Shown piece after piece: positions 59,901 to 64,000 of a stretch of DNA of 64,000 nt; positions within the stretch are counted from its first letter, which is position 1; every line of letters begins with the position of its first letter. A program made the translations under genes and the position numbers. The stretch comes from Carex sylvatica (taxonomy: Eukaryota > Streptophyta > Magnoliopsida > Poales > Cyperaceae): contig CAXKVR010000004.1 in the NCBI GenBank assembly GCA_964058845.1, positions 1 to 64,000 of the forward strand. The letters are read 5' to 3'. The notes under the pieces were generated by a model. That model worked only from the letters and a program-made list of their open reading frames with translations, ran no database searches and was not told where the DNA came from.

Positions 59901-60857
59901 AGGTATATTTTTTATGCTAGTAGTAACGCTAGTTGAAAATACGAACAAAAAACACACGAAACAACCATGATTTAGTAAATAAATTCTGAATTTTATAAAT
60001 TATGTTCAAACAAAGGCTAAACTTTAACCATCATAAACAAAGTTTAGGTTTCCACTAATTGTTCACCGGAGGGTAAAGAATTAATTTATTATCATACTTT
60101 GTCGCAATAATAAAGCAATGATAATTTAATAACATATTGACAACATGCCTTCCGGAGGACCGACATTATTGACATATGCTTTAACCATAATAATCATCAC
60201 TTGACTCTATTATTACTCAATTGTGCATAAAACTTCAACAATTATTACCTTCCGAAGGGTCGGCAATTAAATGCACATTAAATCTCTTTTATATAATGAA
60301 TATAAATTAATTTTGTTAAAAGAGGCACCGGAGGGTACATTAATGATTCAACTAATTCAATTCAAGATATATATATAATTTCAATGCCTTTATAAGAATC
60401 ATAATCTATACTATAAAATAAAACTAAAATTAACACATGATCTAGAGAGAGTTTAAATTTGGAAGCACCTTAAAATAGCCTTTCAAAATTAGAAGAATTT
60501 CTAATTTTGTAATTTTTATTTCAATAAAAAATTTATCAAAAAGATAAATTTTTCAAAACCCTAATTTTTACTACTCAATAAATGCCAAATTAATGGCAGC
60601 AGAATCTTGTGTGGCCATGATAAGCCCCACAAAGAACTCCAAGGCCGAATCTTGATTAGGAATTTTGCGATTTCAAATGGAAATCTTCGAGCAAACCCTA
60701 ACCAAATTAAAAACTTAAAATTGGGCACTCATGATCTTAATGTAAAACATCTTATGTGCTTCCAAACTTTTTTTTTCAGAAAAATCAAGAAAATTGACGA
60801 AAAATCAATCCTAATTCTCTCTAGATCCTTAAAGACCTAATCCTTCGGTATATGAAT

Positions 60858-60869
60858 GCTCTAATACCA
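60858..60869 (-). other. primer binding site (initiator Met tRNA type)
   Basis: On -, TGGTATTAGAGC lies two bases after the 5' LTR; the canonical plant iMet PBS is TGGTATCAGAGC, so one base differs. Confidence 0.9.
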
Positions 60870-60871
60870 CT

Positions 60872-62042
60872 TGTTGGGAAATCATAAAGGCTAAACAATT
60901 ATGCCTTATCTAGAGATCAAACAATTACATCTCATTTAGGGGTCAAACACTTACACCCCGGGGAAGAAGAAACAATCCTCACCTTAACCTAAGACCGTCC
61001 TATGCCAAAGAGACCCAAAACATAAACTTAAGTGCGAAATACAATACCTGATTCCATGTTGTTTTCCATGAAATCCCAAATTCGTTGTAGGAGCGGCAAA
61101 CGTCTCCGTAAGCACGAGACAAAACTTGAGATAACTTTTCCTTTCACGCACTTTTGGTTGGATTATAAATTAGGTCTTCCAAAGCAACAAGATTGCCCTT
61201 GTGAGATCCTCTCCAATTTCCTTATGGATCTCTCCTCTCAATTCTTTAATGGTGGAAGAGAAAGAGAAGGCTCTCAAAATTCTGTATAGAATAACCTCTA
61301 TCAGAATTCTAAGATGAGTTGGTTATCTTGTGCCTTAGGGACCCATCTTTATATAGGTTTACACATCTGATATCGCGAGTGCGGGTGGCTCACCCGCACT
61401 GCGGCTCAGTATCCTGAGTCGAGAAGTGTCTAAATAACCGCCTTAAATTATATTCTATAAATAGCATGTATCCTGAGTGCATCCGCACTCAGAGTCAGTG
61501 CGGGTCATCCACCCGCACTGGGCCAAAATCAGAATCTAAAAATTGCGTAAGTACTCAGTGCAAGTCAATCCACCCACACTGAGCCCCAGTGCCGGTCAGT
61601 CCACCCGCACTGAGCCCCAGTGCGTCCGCACTCGGCTCAGACTTTTGCTCTTTCTGAACTTTCAGAAAATCGTTTAACTCCTAAGTGCGTCCGCACTGGA
61701 ATCCAGTGTGTCTGTATTAGGCTCGGAATTTTTTCTGCGTTACCCTGAAGTTCACAGAAATTGGCTAAGTACTGAGTGTGTCCGCACTCAGATCCAGTGC
61801 GGGTGAGCCACCCGCACTGGGCCCCAAAAAAGTAGTTTTCTGTATTTGCAAATCTCAGAATCAGACCATTAATGATTTAATTTTTGCCTAAATTGTTCTG
61901 CACACTTATGGACCACATCCTGTTGAATACATATATTGTCTAATGTCTTAATTTGATCAATTTAATTGTGACAACCATATTTTACAGTATACAATTCATA
62001 ATTATATTACATATATGCTCAACGTCGGATTAAGATTCAACA
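60872..62042 (-). repeat. copia 5' LTR
   Basis: 1171 bp, 24 bp longer than its partner because of an extra CCCCAGTGCCGGTCAGTCCACCCGCACTGAG-type unit near 61585-61620. Carries the same palindromic GTGCGGG/CCCGCAC array. Confidence 0.95.
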
Positions 62043-62156
62043 TATTGCTCTAAAACTATCAATAATTTATGTAACTTCTTTTTTAAAAGGAAAACAAGAT
62101 AGTAATTTCTTCTGTTTCCATCGACCTAGGCACGTTATATATAGGCCAAAATGAAA

Positions 62157-62268
62157 GGGGAGGTAGCACAATTGGCTAGAAAAAAGTCTTAGAATTATTG
62201 TATTCAAAGGTCGAGAGTTTGATTCCCCTTCAAGACTTCGCACCTTCTGCGAAGGTTTAAAAAAAAAT
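62157..62268 (+). mobile_element. tRNA-derived SINE-like sequence
   Basis: Starts GGGGAGGTAGCACAATTGGC (A-box-like, with TAGC/GCTA able to pair as a D arm) and continues to GGTCGAGAGTTTGATTCCCC (B-box-like, TψC-arm-like), then a short body and an A-rich end at 62258-62268. RNA polymerase III promoter layout, but no proper anticodon arm, so a SINE head and not a tRNA gene. Target duplication not resolved. Confidence 0.6.
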
Positions 62269-62349
62269 ATATGCGAGGCATTTTTATTGCAAAAATTTAA
62301 CATGAATAAGGTTAGCGTGCTACATATTACTCTTTTAAAAATTTATTAG

Positions 62350-63055
62350 ATATGTTTCGACAACAAATTCAAATTGTTGAAACTGATATACTCCACGAGT
62401 GATGCACTTACATGCAAAGATTATATATATATATATATTTTAATTAAGGGAAATTTGTGTCCATGCCACTACAAAACTTCTAATTTTGAAAAATGCCACT
62501 ACATACTTTGAATTCACGCCAATGCCATCACAAAGTTGGTTTACTTCTAATTTTGCCATTATTATACAATTTTTATACTATTTTGATTAAAAAATGATAA
62601 TAGCATAACTGTGCATTCATTTTAATTGAGGGGTATAATCGGAAATACAAAAATACGTATTTCAAAACAGAATTTCTCAGATTATTTTTAATCAAAATAG
62701 TATAAAAATTGTATAATAATGGCAAAATTAGAAATAAACCAACTTTGTGATGGCATTGGCGTGAATTCAAAGTATGTAGTGGCATTTTTCAAAATTAGAG
62801 GTTTTGTAGTGGCATGGACACAATTTTCCCTTTAATTAATTTAGTGTAAATTCAAATGGTAAAAAAAAAATAAAGATCTATAAGTTAATTTTAATGCATT
62901 TATTTTTTATTTTTTTATCACTTGATTTTATACTAATTGAATGCAAAATTAAAAAAAATTATATGTAAATACATCACGTGTAAAGTAGATCGATTTTAAC
63001 AATTTAAATTCGCTGTTTGAAGTGTCTATTCAATAGAATTTTAAGAAAGATACCA
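62350..63055. repeat. fold-back repeat, family A copy 4, split by a MITE
   Basis: Left arm AACAAATTCAAATTGTTGAAACTGATATACTCCACGAGTGATGCA-type sequence (62365-62410) matches, inverted, the right arm at about 62970-63040 and the copy at 10.6 kb. A 383-bp MITE is inserted in the left arm. Confidence 0.65.
62439..62839. mobile_element. Mutator-type MITE, long hairpin
   Basis: Element 62448-62830 begins GGGAAATTTGTGTCCATGCC and ends GGCATGGACACAATTTTCCC. The arms are nearly perfect inverted repeats of about 165 bp (containing AATGCCACTACATACTTTGA and its complement) around a ~50-bp loop. Exact 9-bp duplication TTTAATTAA at 62439-62447 and 62831-62839. No coding capacity. Confidence 0.92.
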
Positions 63056-63261
63056 CAACTGATGCGGGGTAACTCGAAGAGGGCTTCAAAGTGGGCTCGT
63101 CTTGCTCGAGATCATAGGCTGAGATGAGAAATTATCTCTGGATTTGGTTGTGATCTTGGAGATATTGTACTCTGACCTATGTGATATCTCTTATGCAAGC
63201 GTGAATAGCTTGAAGTTGGCCCATTTCCTGTTGAAGGAGGAGTTTTATATAGTCTGACCAG

Positions 63262-64000
63262 GGCCGATCCTGAACATTAGGGGGTCCGGGGCGAGGAAAA
63301 ATTTTGAGGTCTTAATCTAACTCTTATATTTTGAGATCTTCAACAAGCAAATCTCTTAGTTTAGAATCTAAACCATCTCACACTTTAGGATCATATATAT
63401 TTATAGATAACGAAGAATCTAAGCACTCAGACACATGATTAATTTTTTCACTAGTCTTATCTTCAAACACACTTGTTATTTTTTTATTTACCTCATTTTC
63501 ATTTTCATACACATTTGTTGTTTCTTGATTTATCTCATCTTCATTTATCTCATTTTGATTTTGGTTTTCAGATGTATTTCTTGTTTCTTCGTGCACCTCA
63601 CTTTCAAATTGATTTTCCAAAGACACATAATGGTTTAATTTTCTTTCAAAGTTTTTTAATAGAACTTTTTTGGGGTTTTATTTTTTCTTCTCCCTCTCTT
63701 TTTCTGTTTCTTTTTTGCATGATGCATATTTTCTAAGAAGCATTGTTTTAAATTAAAAATAACACAAAATAATAGAAGGATAGAACCTAGGTAATTAAGC
63801 AAAGGCAGTCCAATTCAGAGGATGGGGTCCGCCGCCTTGTCTCACCCAGTCCAGTTGTTGCCGTGCTACCGTCTTAATTTCTTTTTCTCTCGTTTATTAA
63901 TTTACAGAGAAGAAGGATGAAACTAGATTTTTAATTTTTTTTCTTCTACATCGGACCAAAACTAAATTTTTCTTCTTACAACGGAACTAGATTTTCAATA
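63262..64000 (-). mobile_element. hAT element remnant, N-terminal coding part, runs off window
   Basis: The terminus CAGGGCCGATCCTGAACATT at 63262 matches the CAGGGCCGGCCCTGA-type ends of plant hAT elements. On -, starting near 63745, MLLRKYAS-like sequence rich in Lys/Glu, then an acidic/Asn-rich stretch (63626-63378) ending NIYDPKV and DGLDSKLRDLLVE, resembles the N-terminus of TTF/ZMYM-type hAT transposases. Several stops, and the zinc finger and dimerisation domain are absent, so it is an internally deleted copy. The other end lies beyond the window or is lost. Confidence 0.6.

Larger units (their letters stand above)
54096..62047 (-). mobile_element. Ty1/copia LTR retrotransposon, full length but decayed
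   Basis: Complete structure transcribed leftwards: 5' LTR 60872-62042, tRNA-iMet-type PBS, gag, protease, integrase, reverse transcriptase, RNase H (copia order, integrase before RT), PPT, 3' LTR 54101-55247. Both LTRs run from TGTTGR to CAACA and are flanked by the 5-bp duplication TATTG (54096-54100 and 62043-62047). The coding region is broken by many stops and frame changes. By eye the first 240 bases of the LTRs differ at roughly one base in ten, so the insertion is not recent. Confidence 0.96.

Noticed and set aside
62157..62232. tRNA gene
   Set aside because: A and B boxes and arms are present but the anticodon arm is missing and an A-rich tail follows; a SINE fits better.

Overview
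This window is AT-rich nuclear DNA from a flowering plant. The evidence is two intron-rich genes with canonical plant products (a plastid-envelope ATP/ADP antiporter and an AGO10-type ARGONAUTE), a broken trehalose-6-phosphate-synthase-like relic, and transposon families typical of angiosperms (MULE, hAT, PIF/Harbinger-like, Ty1/copia, RTE LINE, tRNA-type SINE, several fold-back MITEs). I cannot assign a species from sequence alone.

Layout. 1-1130: flank with telomere-like GGGTTA motifs and uncertain minus-strand exon-like pieces. 1133-10334: a 9.2-kb Mutator-like element with ~220-bp terminal inverted repeats. It carries a MURA-type transposase gene (+) and, convergent to it, an eight-exon plant-mobile-domain (PMD) gene (-). 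Both are nearly intact but carry a few disabling changes. 11190-11690: TPS-like pseudogene. 13080-13320: GC-rich leader-like island. 15424-17214: nonautonomous hAT element with a perfect 8-bp target duplication. 18000-21757: intact five-exon NTT gene (+). 25449-37841: intact 22-exon AGO10-like gene (-), tail-to-tail with NTT. 38-54 kb: gene-poor DNA holding a candidate distant 5' leader exon of AGO10, hairpin and fold-back repeats and a possible solo LTR. 54096-62047: complete but decayed Ty1/copia element (-) with both LTRs, PBS, PPT and TATTG target duplication. 62.1-64 kb: SINE-like sequence, a MULE-type MITE nested in a fold-back repeat, and a hAT remnant running off the right edge.

The two intact genes have separate jobs. 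NTT imports ATP into plastids. AGO10 is a small-RNA-binding protein known for miR165/166 sequestration and meristem maintenance. AGO10 is the most notable gene here: three different transposon types lie inside its introns, one about 12 bases from a splice donor, one intron uses a GC donor, and there may be an ~8.9-kb 5'UTR intron. I saw no clearly unprecedented system. The most unusual unit is the two-gene MULE with its PMD cargo. All exon coordinates were read by eye from splice motifs and phase consistency.
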